Source of the DNA: Magicicada septendecula
Lineage: Eukaryota > Arthropoda > Insecta > Hemiptera > Cicadidae
Length of the DNA: 64,000 bases
Assembly (NCBI GenBank): GCA_034769895.1
Contig: CM068367.1
Location: forward strand, 704,352,885 to 704,416,884
Direction of reading: 5' to 3'
In this document: positions 1 to 10,745 of the stretch, piece after piece
Position numbering within the stretch: position 1 is the first letter of the stretch
How the letters are laid out: the number at the start of each line of letters is the position of its first letter
Position numbers and translations under genes: made by a program
Notes under the pieces: model-generated
Databases searched by the model: none
What the model was told of the DNA's origin: nothing
What the model saw: only the letters and a program-made list of their open reading frames with translations

Positions 1-445
1 TAATAATATAATATACTTTGGGATTGTCCACCTTGTGGTTTGTTTTTAGATCACTTTGTCATTACTACTCATTCTTCCTTCCGCTATACCTTAACTATAC
101 ACTATCATTTCCTCATACACTTGGTTGTTTTTATATTTATTCATATGTTAATTTCATCATTTCATTATTTTGTTTTCAATGCTCGTTGTGATCATTTGAA
201 TTGTCTTAGACATTTTTTTATAATTTTTCCTTAGTCATTTAGCAGGATTCTGCTTTAGCCATATTTGTATATTTGTTTCATATACATAATTTCTCTCTCT
301 CCTTGTACCAGGTATAATTATAATTTTTTTTTCTTACAATATTTTTAATTCAGTATGATTTCAAGTATTTATCTCAGTAATTTGGGCTTGATTTTATTTT
401 TTGGTTTATTTTATTCTGTATTAAATATCATTTTTGATCATTCTT

Positions 446-775
446 TGGTAAGTTCATTGTCTTACCTTAAAGGAATGTTTGTAGCGTATTCCTTTTTAGT
501 TATTTTTTGTTTAATTATAATAGTAAGTTTGTGATTCTTACATTTTTATTATATAGGAATGTGTGTAACTTATTCCTTATTGTCCAACTTTTTTACTTCA
601 TACTTCATATCTCAATCTTTTATTAGACTGTGAGTTGCTTTAAATTGAAAGGAATTTGTGTAACTGTTTCCTTTGTTTTTTTTTTCATTATTATCCACTT
701 CTATTAATTCTTTTTATTGTTCCGCATATATCATCTAAATAAAGTAGTAAGTTGCTCTTACAATCTTTTTTGGAA
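446..775. repeat. Imperfect ~100-bp tandem units with two small hairpins each
   Basis: Three clear units and a decayed fourth. Each starts with a GTAAGTT...CTTAC stem (450-467, 524-540, 747-760) followed by an AAGGAAT...ATTCCTT stem (472-496, 556-579, 648-674) with a 9-11 base loop containing TGTGTAAC or a variant. The spacing drifts, so this is an old tandem array in the tail of the minus-strand element. The function is unknown. Confidence 0.5.
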
Positions 776-1338
776 TTTTGAAATATGTTTCATTTCACAA
801 TGGTTTTATTCTTCTTCGTAAAACTTGTTTATCGAATTTTGGTTATAAACTCCCTTGATTTTCCTTGTATTGATATTACTGATCTGGTAAGTATTATTGC
901 CATTATCTTTTGTGATGATATACGGACTATTATGATATCCATAATTGTTCTATTCATATTACTATATACCGGTCCTTGTTATTTATTTTTGTAAGTTGAC
1001 TTCTCCTTTTCTTTCCTTTATTATTTCCTTCTCTTTTGTTCGACACTTCGTTATTCTGCACCTCTTCTCCTTCAAGTGTTTGATAGTCACACTTATTCTG
1101 GATGATATTATTAAATTTATTTATTAATTATGGTTTATTTTTTTCTCATTTACTTCGTCTTAGTCGTTTCTTGTACCCTCTTGTTTTGGTGATTGTCTAG
1201 TAGCTTTATTTAATTTTAATATCTCCTTCTATTCCATTGGGTTGCTTGGTCAGTAACTTGAAGATCAGTCGCTTTTCTTGGTTTGTGGTATCTTCACTTA
1301 GTTTACCCATGGTCCATCAGTTCCTCTGCCCTTATGGT

Positions 1339-2712
1339 TCAGATAACTCTGGCGTGTAGAACTGTTTTCTTACTGGTGAAATAGGTCTCCTCCATCTTGT
1401 ACCATAATTCCTTTAATACCATATGTTCTGTGGTATTTATGTTTACCTCAAACATTTGATCACTTTGTCCATTAATCAGAGAAGTTAATTGTGTCTCTCT
1501 TATTAATATTATTTTTGCCTTTTTATTTGGTATTTCCATTTCTGGTGTGCTCCAGTATTTTATTGACCTTCTTGATTTGCTATACTCTGTTTTGTTGTCA
1601 GTCATTTCTATTTCTGGCATCTTCCATCTAAGTATAGATTTGCTGAAAATGTCATCCACTGGTTGGTTGTGAAATCCTTTTATAATTTCCCTCAGAGTCC
1701 TCCTACAATCTTTGTACTTTATTAATTTGCTTTGGTAGGTAAGGGGCAAATTAAACACATCGATCAGTCCGTTCTTCATCATCTCCACTTTTTCTCGTGT
1801 TTTGATGAGTTTCCTCTTATATACCTTTCTCAATTCCTCTGTTTTCTTAATCTTCTTAATGATTCGATTCTTCTTCATACGATTGTTTACATCTGTTTGT
1901 AGTTCTTGGTGCCTCTCCTCCAGTTCCTTGACCATTTCCTTCTGTGTTATTTTCTGATTCCCCGGTTCCATGTTCTCATTCAACGTTTCTTTGATACCTT
2001 CAGGAGTGCTGTCTAGTGTTTCATTCCTTGGTTTAAAATCACTAACTAAAGTTTCTTGAAATCGATCTACTGGGTAACTTGTTTCTTCCCATCTCTTGTG
2101 CATCCCCATTTTTGTCCGTTTGTCTTCTTCACGAAACTCTACAAACATGAATCTCAATTCTTCTCTGTTCTTCTCACTTTCTTCCTCGATTTTCCGTTGG
2201 AGAATATCATGATTATTTTCCATCTTTTTATTTACTAATTCCAGATCCTTCTTGATCTGTTTCTTCAGCTCTTCGCTCTTCTTTTCCAATGCCTCCTGAC
2301 TTCTCTTCAAGTCTTCATGGTTGCTCTCTATTTTGTCATTCAGGAATTCTATACTCTCCTTCATTTGCTTCTTCAATTCTTCACTGTTTAGGTCCAGTTT
2401 TTCTAATCTTTTATTCAAATCTTCCTTGTCCCGTTTTCTCTCTTCCTTGTCCGACTCGAATCTGTTCATTTGTTCCATCATCATCCTCATCAAACTATCT
2501 AATTTTGTTTCTTCTGTTGGTTTGACTGGTTGTTTGTTTATCATGACTTCTGCTTCTATTTCCGGTTCAGGTGGATTGGGATTTTCCATTTGGTCCTCCT
2601 GTGGGTTCTCTTCTGACAATTCTCCAGTTGTTTCCTCCATTTCTTCTGGGTTTCCTTCTTGGTTTACTGCTTCCTTCCCTTTGCGCCTCGTAACCATACC
2701 GTGTCTATTCAT
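1339..2712 (-). CDS. Gag-like coiled-coil protein of an LTR retroelement
   Basis: A 457-residue ORF, intact from ATG to stop. Residues 1-70 are acidic and proline-rich. About 75-205 form a long charged coiled coil (EELKKQMKES, EELKKQIKKD heptads), and about 265-310 are very basic. The C-terminal third (IDVFNLPLTYQSKLIKYKD and onward) is not recognised. No CCHC knuckle or clear capsid helix motif is visible. Gag identity is inferred from position, just downstream of a tRNA-Lys primer-binding site, and from the same design (N-terminal acidic region, then coiled coil) in the gag of the neighbouring complete element at 9507. The start at 2712 is the first ATG after the leader. An intact ORF beside decayed DNA suggests recent constraint or recent insertion. 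A captured host coiled-coil gene is the alternative. Confidence 0.5.
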   Translation of the reverse strand: MNRHGMVTRRKGKEAVNQEGNPEEMEETTGELSEENPQEDQMENPNPPEPEIEAEVMINKQPVKPTEETKLDSLMRMMMEQMNRFESDKEERKRDKEDLNKRLEKLDLNSEELKKQMKESIEFLNDKIESNHEDLKRSQEALEKKSEELKKQIKKDLELVNKKMENNHDILQRKIEEESEKNREELRFMFVEFREEDKRTKMGMHKRWEETSYPVDRFQETLVSDFKPRNETLDSTPEGIKETLNENMEPGNQKITQKEMVKELEERHQELQTDVNNRMKKNRIIKKIKKTEELRKVYKRKLIKTREKVEMMKNGLIDVFNLPLTYQSKLIKYKDCRRTLREIIKGFHNQPVDDIFSKSILRWKMPEIEMTDNKTEYSKSRRSIKYWSTPEMEIPNKKAKIILIRETQLTSLINGQSDQMFEVNINTTEHMVLKELWYKMEETYFTSKKTVLHARVI

Positions 2713-2736
2713 GACCGCCGCTAGTTAGTCTTCTTA

Positions 2737-2880
2737 GCCTCACGTTGCTGGTCGCCAATATGTAACGAAGTATATAGGGGTACTTCCTTTATTATTAAAG
2801 CCCCACGTTGGGCGCCAATATGTAACGAAGTATATAGGGGTACTTCCTTTATTATTAAAGCCCCTCGTTGGGTTCGTCAA
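2737..2880 (-). repeat. Triplicated primer-binding-site/leader unit
   Basis: A 60-bp unit (2758-2817 and 2818-2877, almost identical) carries the minus-strand LTR-edge sequence CTTCGTTACATA followed by a primer-site-like block. Three such blocks lie at 2737-2757 (degenerate, 3 extra bases), 2800-2817 (perfect) and 2860-2879 (degenerate). Confidence 0.75.
2800..2817 (-). other. Primer-binding site matching tRNA-Lys(CUU)
   Basis: The plus strand reads GCCCCACGTTGGGCGCCA. From knowledge of tRNA sequences this equals the last 18 bases of animal tRNA-Lys(CUU) including CCA, so the minus strand is a perfect primer-binding site (TGGCGCCCAACGTGGGGC) for minus-strand DNA synthesis of the element whose gag starts at 2712. 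Confidence 0.75.
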
Positions 2881-3060
2881 TATGTAACAATAAAACGAGG
2901 TCGTACCTGTTAAAATTTATCACACTTGTTTATTTTGTGTATTAGTGTGAATGTAGTGTGTTTGCCTCACACTGGTCGTTACATAAATCGACGTCACTAC
3001 TGAAGTTCGTAGCGTTGTCAATGTTACCAGTACAACCTACCTGTTAATTCGTAGGGGTTG

Positions 3061-3081
3061 CGAATCACGGGTGGCGCCAAA
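3061..3081 (-). other. Second primer-site-like sequence starting TGGCGCC
   Basis: On the minus strand, ACAATTTGGCGCCACCCGTG follows AT-rich LTR-like sequence ending AATAGAAACA. It may be the primer site of an older nested relative, or chance. The cognate tRNA is not assigned. Confidence 0.3.
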
Positions 3082-3090
3082 TTGTTTCTA

Positions 3091-6000
3091 TTAAAACAAT
3101 TAAAATAGTTAAATTCTATAATGATACGTGTGATTAGCATGGACGGCTGGATCGTTCGAATGGTTCCCGCCGCTATACCAGTTACTGTTTCGTCCACTCG
3201 TGATGAGCGCTAGTTGGCTGTCGAATAAAACTTTCTAACACACATATACTCTACAAAATCCTATGAAATAACAAGATAGTAATACTCGGTACTGTGCTTT
3301 TAATACAAATTTGGTCATCAATAAATATGACAAATGAATTATAAATAATTTGTTAACAGATTGCTCCGGCTTATAGCATAAAACACAAATATCTCAGAGT
3401 TGGCAAAATTGATTTTAAAACACTATCGTTTGCCGAGATGGCGTCAGTTACATTCAATAAATTACTATGTTTAAAATCTGGAGTTCTTTGGATCATGAAA
3501 TAAGACATAAACGTTGGTTACATTAAAAAAGTACACTACCATACCTTATACGTACTTAGAAATTATATGTGTTTTTACAATTTGTTCGGTAGTGTCGTAT
3601 TTCTGTTACAAAAATTTTGCTCTCAAACAAGGTTATATTTTGATTAATAAAATGTTTTTAAGTAAGTAAATTATGCATTTACACCTTTGAAAGAAAATAA
3701 TACTTGTTAAATAGTGAGAAATTTTATCATTTGAAAAATATTTTAAGTAATTCGGGTTTTTGGGATTAAGGAATTTATTCAATACTTATCAGTTCATATC
3801 ACGTTGAAGTGTAGTCATCGGGTTAGTGGGTATTCTTCAATTTTGGGCTGGTTTTAAACTTCTAACATCTTTTTCAATCTGGTCTTGGGTTTTTTTCGAA
3901 TTAATTTATTTAATTTGGTTCCTGGACATCGTTAATTCTTTGTAGATCGACATCTATTCGTCTTTGGTCATCCTGGTTCACTTTTGAAACTTCTTGTAAC
4001 TATTTAATTAAAATTTCAATCATTCCAATTTTGCGTGCCGCTTACCCACGCGTCGTTTTTTCGAGTCTATATAATTTAACGGAAAATAAGCCCTTAACGT
4101 CTCGTTGTCATAGCAACCGCAATTCTGTGATTGGTTAATTACTCCTTTAAAGACATTGTTAAAATATTTGAATTTTTATTCAAATTTATTAAGTATTTTC
4201 CTAATGATTTTATTCCTTTATAATTCCTTTGGGATAATAAATGACATCACTATTATCTTTCTTTCCTTTCAAAGTTTACAACGATACCTCATAAGGTCAT
4301 ATTCTGTTATACATTAACTTTAGTCTAATTATTTGACATTTAATAAATAACATATCTTTTTTAAATTAAACTATTATAATAACATTTCTGTTTTAAAATA
4401 ATTGACATATAATTACTGGCCATTCACTGGTCTTAGATTAGTAAGATTCTTGTGAAATTGATACAATTTACATTTGAATGTCTTTGGCAGTTAGATGTTT
4501 TCATAGTCAAGATTAGCCATGATTGTTTTTTGGTGTATCTCTTTTTAAATTACATTTTGAATTCAGCCTGATGGGCTTCACTTATTTGTTTGTGTTTTCA
4601 CTACTATTCAACATACATTTTCATTACACTTCTTTTAAAATATAATAATTAGGTTTATGGACTGTAGGTTCTCTTCAGCCATATTCCCCTTTTAACATTG
4701 AACCAACTATTCTTTACAAGTCACTAGTTATTATTAGTTCTATATTGATTTCTTTCTTTTGTTACATCTAGAGTGATAAATATTGTCACTTCTCATAAAA
4801 TTATGAAAGTTAATTCCCCTTTCAACATGGGGTGTTGTATTCTTTGCAGTCTTAATTTCAACAACAAAACTTTAATTCTATTCTCCTATACCATGTTAAC
4901 ACAAGTTACTTTTGTCTGGGCTTTCTCCCTGAATAACGTCACAAGCTTCCTTTATATTAATTTGGAATACTATTGCTAATTATTTCTAGTTATATTAATG
5001 TTTACAATGTCACTCCAATCATTGATTGTTCATCAATGTTTTATAAAGTGTTTTCCTACGTATCATTATATTTTTAATGTTTAACATACACTTTCACTAT
5101 TTTCAGGGTACTTACACTTCACTAAGGCACTTCACTTTGGTTCACTGTTTTGTATTGAGTGTTATTTAATGGGTAATCCCTATACTTTCTCCTATCATTT
5201 CTCACTATTTCTTTCTAGTATGATATTTACTATTAATAATATGAGGTTAGTTGTTTTTTTTGTTAAATCTAACCTTTCTGACTGTGTTAGTGTACTTTTT
5301 CTATATTACATTACTTTACAAGTGTATTGTCTTTAAAATGGGTACATAGGTTAATTTAATTATAACAATAATATTGGTTTCGTCAATACATAATTATTCG
5401 AGGTTTATTGACCGTATTCTATCCTTGAGTATACTATCTTTCCCCTTTATATGTGTGTTAGTTTCCCCTTGGGTTTAACCTGTCTCCTCTTCTTCATCTT
5501 CTTCATCTTCAATAGTCTTCATCTTCTCTTCTGGTTTAAATTCTGTTTAATTGTAGGGATCTGTTCTCTTCCTCTAGTTCTTCTTTAGTTCTGTGTTCAT
5601 CATTGTTTTGTCTATCATATTTTTTCTTGAGTATGTTACGTGGTTCCCTTCTTTATGTTTATGTTGTTGGCTCAATCACTTGGGTTGGTTAATATCGTTG
5701 TACGTCGTGTCAAAATATTTACATTTTAATCATTTTTTAAACATTTTATTTTATATGAAGTATATTTATATAAAGAATTATCTTTTTTATCACTGGTACG
5801 GGATTTGGCTTAATTGTGTCGTAACAATATTCATTTTACTGAATTGTCATTTCACTGAGCCAGTAATTATATGGCCCAATTTCTAAGTATTTTGGGGTAT
5901 TTTGGTCAGATTTTCAGTGTGTAATAATGGTTTTTCATAAACATATTTTTATGCAATATGTAATAATTCAGTCTGAGAATTTTGAGACTTGAGATGAACT

Positions 6001-6469
6001 GAACCATGATGTCTCATTACTAATGTTTCATTATAGTCTCTCTGGGTTACCAGATGTTTCAGTGTGTAAACGTGCACAGTTCTACCAGTAGTGGCACTTT
6101 TATTTAAAATCATTCAACCATTGGCCGCTGCTGATTGGTCGGTATTATGAGTAATTATATTGTTGCCTCTTCTAATAGGGCTGGCTATTTTAGCATTCCC
6201 TAAAAGCAGTAATTGTATTTGTAGAGCGATAGAGAGTCATCATGGTTTTTAATGCTGCTGCTGGTGCATGCTTGTGGATTTTGATCACCTCCCTGTGCAA
6301 CTGAGTGAATTACTGATACATTAAAGGGTAATACCTGGGTCTCTTCAAAACATGGTTTGGCTTTTGTGTATCAAAATATGCACTACTACAGCTGACTTCT
6401 GCAGTTGACCCATACGGTAGTGTCACCTGTGTTCACCAATGTATGTATAGATTCTGTGCTTTGTGGTGA
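3091..6469. other. AT-rich non-coding stretch, probably partly LTR of the minus-strand element
   Basis: No ORF with recognisable motifs was found on either strand. Short ORFs are low-complexity. By position the first part should contain the LTR of the minus-strand element, whose far end I could not place because the other LTR is outside the window. 5495-5525 has a CTTCAT/CTTCTT-rich patch. Confidence 0.4.
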
Positions 6470-6527
6470 CAATACAGACTTCACATGAGCATATTCTGAC
6501 AGTATAGACTTCACATGAGCATGGCAC
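6470..6527. repeat. Short tandem duplication, about 30 bp
   Basis: Two adjacent copies of a unit containing GACTTCACATGAGCAT (near 6476 and 6507) differ at a few bases. The overlapping minus-strand ORFs (6423-6768) show no family I recognise. Confidence 0.5.
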
Positions 6528-6784
6528 TCTGTAGACACCACATGAAGAGAGCAGATCCCTGCCATTCTGTGCTGATCTCAGGTACTGTTGGATGTTGTGT
6601 GTTAGCAGAAAAACCATCCACACACCATGCCATGTGAGCAACTTCATGGTATGGTCTGTCACACTCCTGACACAGAGCAAGAAAGCTATGCCAACAATCT
6701 GCTGTTCTGGTGTATCTGATATGACTAACCAGATGGAAACAACAGCCACAGTCCCTCTTGGCCACCATAGAAGACTATCCGTTT

Positions 6785-7176
6785 TGTAGCAGAATATCTG
6801 TATCAGACTCCAAACAAAACAGAAGTGTCATCTACATTCTGGCACTAGCACTTCAGCTTCAATAGTGTGGATGTTACCACTGCCCCATAAAATATCTCCA
6901 TATAGAAATTGGCAAACAGTGGACTTAAAGGATTCTACTTAGTGACTCCATCTAGCTTTTCAAAAAAATATCTGTCCTATTGAAAGTACACGGTGGTCAC
7001 TATGTGCTAGAATAGAGCTTTGCTATCCACTGGTACAGTACTTTAACACACTTTAAAGTCTGGTATAAGCAAACCGTGCTGTACAGTGAAATGACATCAA
7101 GCCTGACCAAGATGTCATCAGGGAGGCAAAGAAATTTACAATCTGGTGGCAACGATATCAATAAGTGTGAGAAGTC
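6785..7176 (-). pseudogene. Penelope-like element reverse transcriptase, decayed fragment
   Basis: Read on the minus strand with frame changes, the order of motifs matches Penelope-like RTs: LPDDILVRLDVISLYSTV (family form: PDD.LVSFDVVSLFT.VP), then DGVTK, stop, NPLSPLFANFYMEIF (family form: DGVAMGSPLSPVVANFYMEHF), then NVDDTSVLF (YVDDTFV). Several stops and at least one frameshift show it is dead. The gypsy element at 7177 was inserted into it: minus-strand sequence beyond the far LTR (17456-17480) can be read continuously into this frame as SIYNDRDFSHLL before the LPDD motif. Downstream of VDD the match fades. Confidence 0.7.
7172..7176 (+). other. Target-site duplication, left copy (AAGTC)
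   Basis: AAGTC directly precedes the 5' LTR and is repeated directly after the 3' LTR at 17451-17455. Five bases fits Ty3/gypsy integrases. Confidence 0.85.
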
Positions 7177-9286
7177 TATAACACAAAAAAAAAAATTTCG
7201 AAAAGTTTTATTTTATAATTTGCAGTAAGGAATGTCGCTGAAAGCAATAACGAAGGGTGTATGTGTGGAAAGCATATTTTGTAAGGGACAATAGGGGAAC
7301 GAACAAGCACGCTGTAGTGACGGACAGGTCATAAATTTCTTAGGCTGCTACAACGCCTACCCTGTGAACAGAGTTCAATGCTCCCGGTACGTAGAACACC
7401 AGTTTTTTGTGAAAACACATTGATTCCATAGAAAACTACATACAATGTGTACAGAGCCATTAAAGGAGAAAAGGCTTAACAATGGTCAAGCATACATGTG
7501 TACGCCAGCTGTCAGGAGAAAGCGACGAAGGGTGGATTGATTTGAAGGACTCCAGCGGTCGATGACAGGGTTTTGACCTTACTTGGAAACGAAAGCGCAG
7601 AGAGTACGTCCAAAACTCAAGGATGGGGTGCTGCCTTGCAACTAAAAGAAAAAACCAACTTTCAAAGAAGGGTAGGCGAGGCCCTTGAACAACAATAGAT
7701 AATAACGGCAGAGCGACGAAGTTAAGAAACAATGAAAATGGAAGAGAAACTCAGAGTTGTCACTGAAGATTTTAGAAAAAAACGACAGATACAATTTATT
7801 GCTGCGTTGTCTGGAAATGACAACGACCTCAAAATATGAAGCAAGGGAAGAAGCTGGTGGGGAACCAGAAGCCCTATCAGAGAACGCCTTTGAAAAAAAT
7901 AGGTGGTATTTGGACTTGGAGGGAAAAATATGAAACCAATAAGGACACGGCGTCGTTGGAATCAGGAGTCTGGTGGGAGATTTGGTAAGGAAAATATAGG
8001 AAGGAGACAGGAACTCGCTCGAGGAGTTCTAACAAAATTTCGGACGCGATCGGAGTGAAGTCCATGACGAGAGAAATTAGCATTTTATCGAACTTAGAAT
8101 AATTCGATACACACTGTGAGAAGGTAGTTTTCGAACTTATAACAAAAATTAATACAGTCATTACAAGCAAACGAACTATGAAGTAGAGTCACACTATTAG
8201 CCTACCAGTGAACATTAACTGAAACAAATAGTTATCAGACAATAATGTAATTTCAGTGTATAAAAACACTTTACAACAATAACTTTTAAGAACGATTAAC
8301 AACACAAATTACATTCATGAACACTTAATAACCAGACATACCGCAACAAAGGTGCGTAATAATAATTCAGATTTGAAATAATTTACGATGTCCGTGTACA
8401 ACGCTAACTTTTATTCATAAATTATAATCCGAATGCGTGGAGTTGGTGAGTGAAGTGTCTGTGAGTGACATCGTGGAATTCATCCAGTGCCATCTATCAT
8501 CTGGAGGAGTTATCTGCACGACTCTGGAACGAGCGACATGAGACCTTCATCAACATCACCGCAACTACCGAGTGATTGGATATTCGAATACCAAGTATAG
8601 TAAAACATGTCTTAATTAATTTAGATCCACTGTCTGTCATCTCAAAGAATCCACACACAATAAAATTCAATAAAGTAATCGCAAAGGAATTAAAGAAATC
8701 GATTCTAAAGTTTGTGTAGAAGTAAAATTATCATTGTTTATCAGTTTGGAGTAATGTTTATTTCCAAGTTCTAAATGAATCCGTAATTACAAAATATAGT
8801 AACAACTTAAGAGATATTCATATTAAGAATTTATAAGATGAAGCTAAACATTATAAGTTACTTAAGTACTAAACGCAATTGATGAATGATCATGAATATG
8901 CAACCATTAGATTGAGTTTGGATAACTAATTTTATTAATGTATTATTTTGATATTTACAATTTAATGAGTATTTGATAGTTACAATTTAATGAGTATTCA
9001 ATTTTATTAATGTATTATTGTTTGATATTTACGATTTAGCCATGAGTATTAAATTTTGGTAATGTGTTAATTTTATATATTTACAAGTACTAATGAGTAC
9101 GTAGAATTTTGTGCTATCTTAATATTTACAAGTAATAGCAAACTAATGTGAATAAATTTAAGAGTTATCAGTAGAAATGAGCATTTATTATTTTAACCCT
9201 GAGATAAAGAGAATACACAGTAATTAATGTTAAATTGGCGTCCACACGCGGGACATTAAATAGATAATAACAAAATTTATTGTTAA
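7177..9286 (+). repeat. 5' LTR of the gypsy element
   Basis: 2110 bases, starts TATAACAC and ends TTATTGTTAA, giving imperfect short inverted ends rather than TG...CA. Short ORFs on its minus strand (7460-7732, 7877-8170) recur identically in the other LTR and are probably not genes. Within 8940-9140 it has imperfect AT-rich tandem copies around TTTACAATTTAATGAGTATT. Confidence 0.9.
8259..8266 (+). promoter_or_regulatory. Candidate LTR TATA box
   Basis: TATAAAAA inside the 5' LTR is the best TATA match on the sense strand; the same site is at 16423 in the 3' LTR. AATAAAG at 8668 is a candidate polyadenylation signal in the expected R/U5 direction. The true transcription start is not visible. 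Confidence 0.4.
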
Positions 9287-9287
9287 A

Positions 9288-9306
9288 TTGGCGCCGCACC
9301 GCACGG
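9288..9306 (+). other. Primer-binding site of the gypsy element
   Basis: TTGGCGCCGCACCGCACGGC lies one or two bases after the LTR end, where a tRNA 3' end would pair (PBS begins TGG). It is not the tRNA-Lys(CUU) site of the upstream element, and I cannot name its tRNA. Confidence 0.7.
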
Positions 9307-9506
9307 CTTGATAAAATAGTAAGCTAGGGCAGTGACAGACAGTGGTTAGCAATAAGTTTAAAATAAGTGCATGTAAGTAGCTTAAGCTATATTATTATTG
9401 TCGTATATCGGTCTCTAAGTCTCTGAATGATAACCCGAAGTCAAGCTAAAATGGCATCTAGTGGAGAGAATTCAAATGAGTTGAGCAGCCTGAGGACGGA
9501 AACGTA

Positions 9507-10745
9507 ATGAATGAAGAAAGCTCAACAACCGGTGTAGGAACTAGGGCCGGGGGACCGCAATCACAGTCGCAGTCATCTGAAGCAAATTTTCAAATGTTAA
9601 TGGCATGGATGAAACAACAATTTGAAGAATCGGAAAGGAAGAGAGAAGAAGAAACGAAAAAATTACATGAAGAATCAAAAATGCAACATGAAGAGACAAT
9701 AGGGAAAATTGAAGAAACGAAAAAACAGAATGAAGAAATAGGTAAACAACTCGCTGAGGAATTAGACGAAAAAATAGAGCTAATGAGAGGAGATCTACAA
9801 GGACAAATCCACCAGGTGGGTACTGAACTACAAAGACAGTCAGAAAAGTTAGAAGAAGTACAGAAGAAGAGCGAAAGCGGAATCAAAGAATTGAGCAAAG
9901 AATTAAAGAAGCAGGCGAAAGAAAATAAGGAAAACCGAGAAAAGGACAGGAAAGAATGGCAGGAAGCCATAACCAACACTCAACAACAAAATCAACACCA
10001 AATGGAAAGCGTAGAACAGCAAGTAAGTAGCATCAAGGAAGCGCACCGCAGTACGGAAGAGAAGTTAAATGACGTCTCCACGGAAAAGGGTAGAAGACTG
10101 GACGAAATAGCAAACAACCTTACGACCGTACGGGAAAGTCAACAAAGAGTACAGCGTAGGCTGGAAGAAATGGAGCAGAGGCCAGCCGTCGCCGTAAATG
10201 GGACGAGCATAAATAAAGATATCACATTTGACGGAGAAGATAACTTCCCAATCGAGTTCTTGAAGGAGTTGCGAGAACTCCAGGAGATATACTATAGTGA
10301 AGACAACACTAGATGGATAGGCCGACATCTAACAGGGGAAGCGGCTATCTGGTGGCGAATAGTAAGAGGACAAATAAATACGTTCAAGGAATTTGAAGAG
10401 ATATTTACGGAAAAATATTGGAGCTCTACTCATCAAGACCGAATCCGCGATCAGTTGGAGTACGGGCGATTCAATCAAAACGGTTCGCTCAACATGATCC
10501 AATATATGGAAAGGTGTGTGTTAAAATGTAGACAACTTATACCAGTCCTTTCAGACCGGCACATGATAACTAAATTAGCGCGCCATTATACCAAAGAAAT
10601 ACAAATAGCGGTTGTCACAAGAGGAGTAACATCGATTAACAGTTTTGAAGCGTTACTGCGAGAATACATGTGTATAAATACGAGAAATAATAATGAATAT
10701 ATGAAAACAAATGAAAGACAAATAAGGCGACAAGACGAACACTAG
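9507..10745 (+). CDS. Gag polyprotein of the gypsy element
   Basis: 412 residues. Residues 30-225 are a very long charged coiled coil (EETKKLHEESKMQHEE, KELSKELKKQAKENKENR). Residues about 235-395 match the retrotransposon capsid domain: LTGEAAIWWRIVRGQINTFK, FEEIFTEKYW, then RDQLEYGRFNQNGSLNMIQY and a final FEALLREY. No CCHC zinc knuckle is present before the stop. The ATG at 9507 follows a 220-base leader, and an earlier ATG (9451) leads into a short reading frame. The frame ends at a TAG (10743) and then stays open, in the same frame, for 57 more codons to a TGA at 10917, after which the protease follows still in frame. Either the stops are suppressed or they are lesions. Confidence 0.85.
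   Translation: MNEESSTTGVGTRAGGPQSQSQSSEANFQMLMAWMKQQFEESERKREEETKKLHEESKMQHEETIGKIEETKKQNEEIGKQLAEELDEKIELMRGDLQGQIHQVGTELQRQSEKLEEVQKKSESGIKELSKELKKQAKENKENREKDRKEWQEAITNTQQQNQHQMESVEQQVSSIKEAHRSTEEKLNDVSTEKGRRLDEIANNLTTVRESQQRVQRRLEEMEQRPAVAVNGTSINKDITFDGEDNFPIEFLKELRELQEIYYSEDNTRWIGRHLTGEAAIWWRIVRGQINTFKEFEEIFTEKYWSSTHQDRIRDQLEYGRFNQNGSLNMIQYMERCVLKCRQLIPVLSDRHMITKLARHYTKEIQIAVVTRGVTSINSFEALLREYMCINTRNNNEYMKTNERQIRRQDEH

Larger units (their letters stand above)
1..3090 (-). mobile_element. LTR retroelement, internal part and LTR edge, gag-only in view
   Basis: Read on the minus strand, this segment runs from an LTR edge (near 2886-3090) through tandem tRNA-Lys-type primer-binding sequences and a short leader into a long coiled-coil ORF (2712 to 1339), then a 1.3-kb A-rich tail that leaves the window. 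No protease, RT or integrase motif follows the ORF in the 1338 bases still visible, where the neighbouring complete element already has protease. The inner LTR edge (minus-strand TTATTGTTACA just before the primer site) resembles the edge of the complete element at 9276-9287 (TTATTGTTAAA), suggesting related families. It is inferred to be a non-autonomous gag-type LTR element or one with an internal pol deletion. The outer LTR end could not be located. Confidence 0.6.

Noticed and set aside
1-1127. Plus-strand short hydrophobic ORFs (40-234, 785-994, 945-1127)
   Set aside because: Phe/Ile/Leu-rich products of T-rich sequence. No start context or family.
2289-2728. Plus-strand serine-rich ORFs opposite the gag-like ORF
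   Set aside because: Antisense shadows of the coiled-coil reading frame.
7460-8170. 90- and 97-codon minus-strand ORFs repeated at 15624-16334
   Set aside because: They are identical because they lie in the two LTRs. They lack motifs and run antisense to the element, so they are repeat copies rather than duplicated genes.
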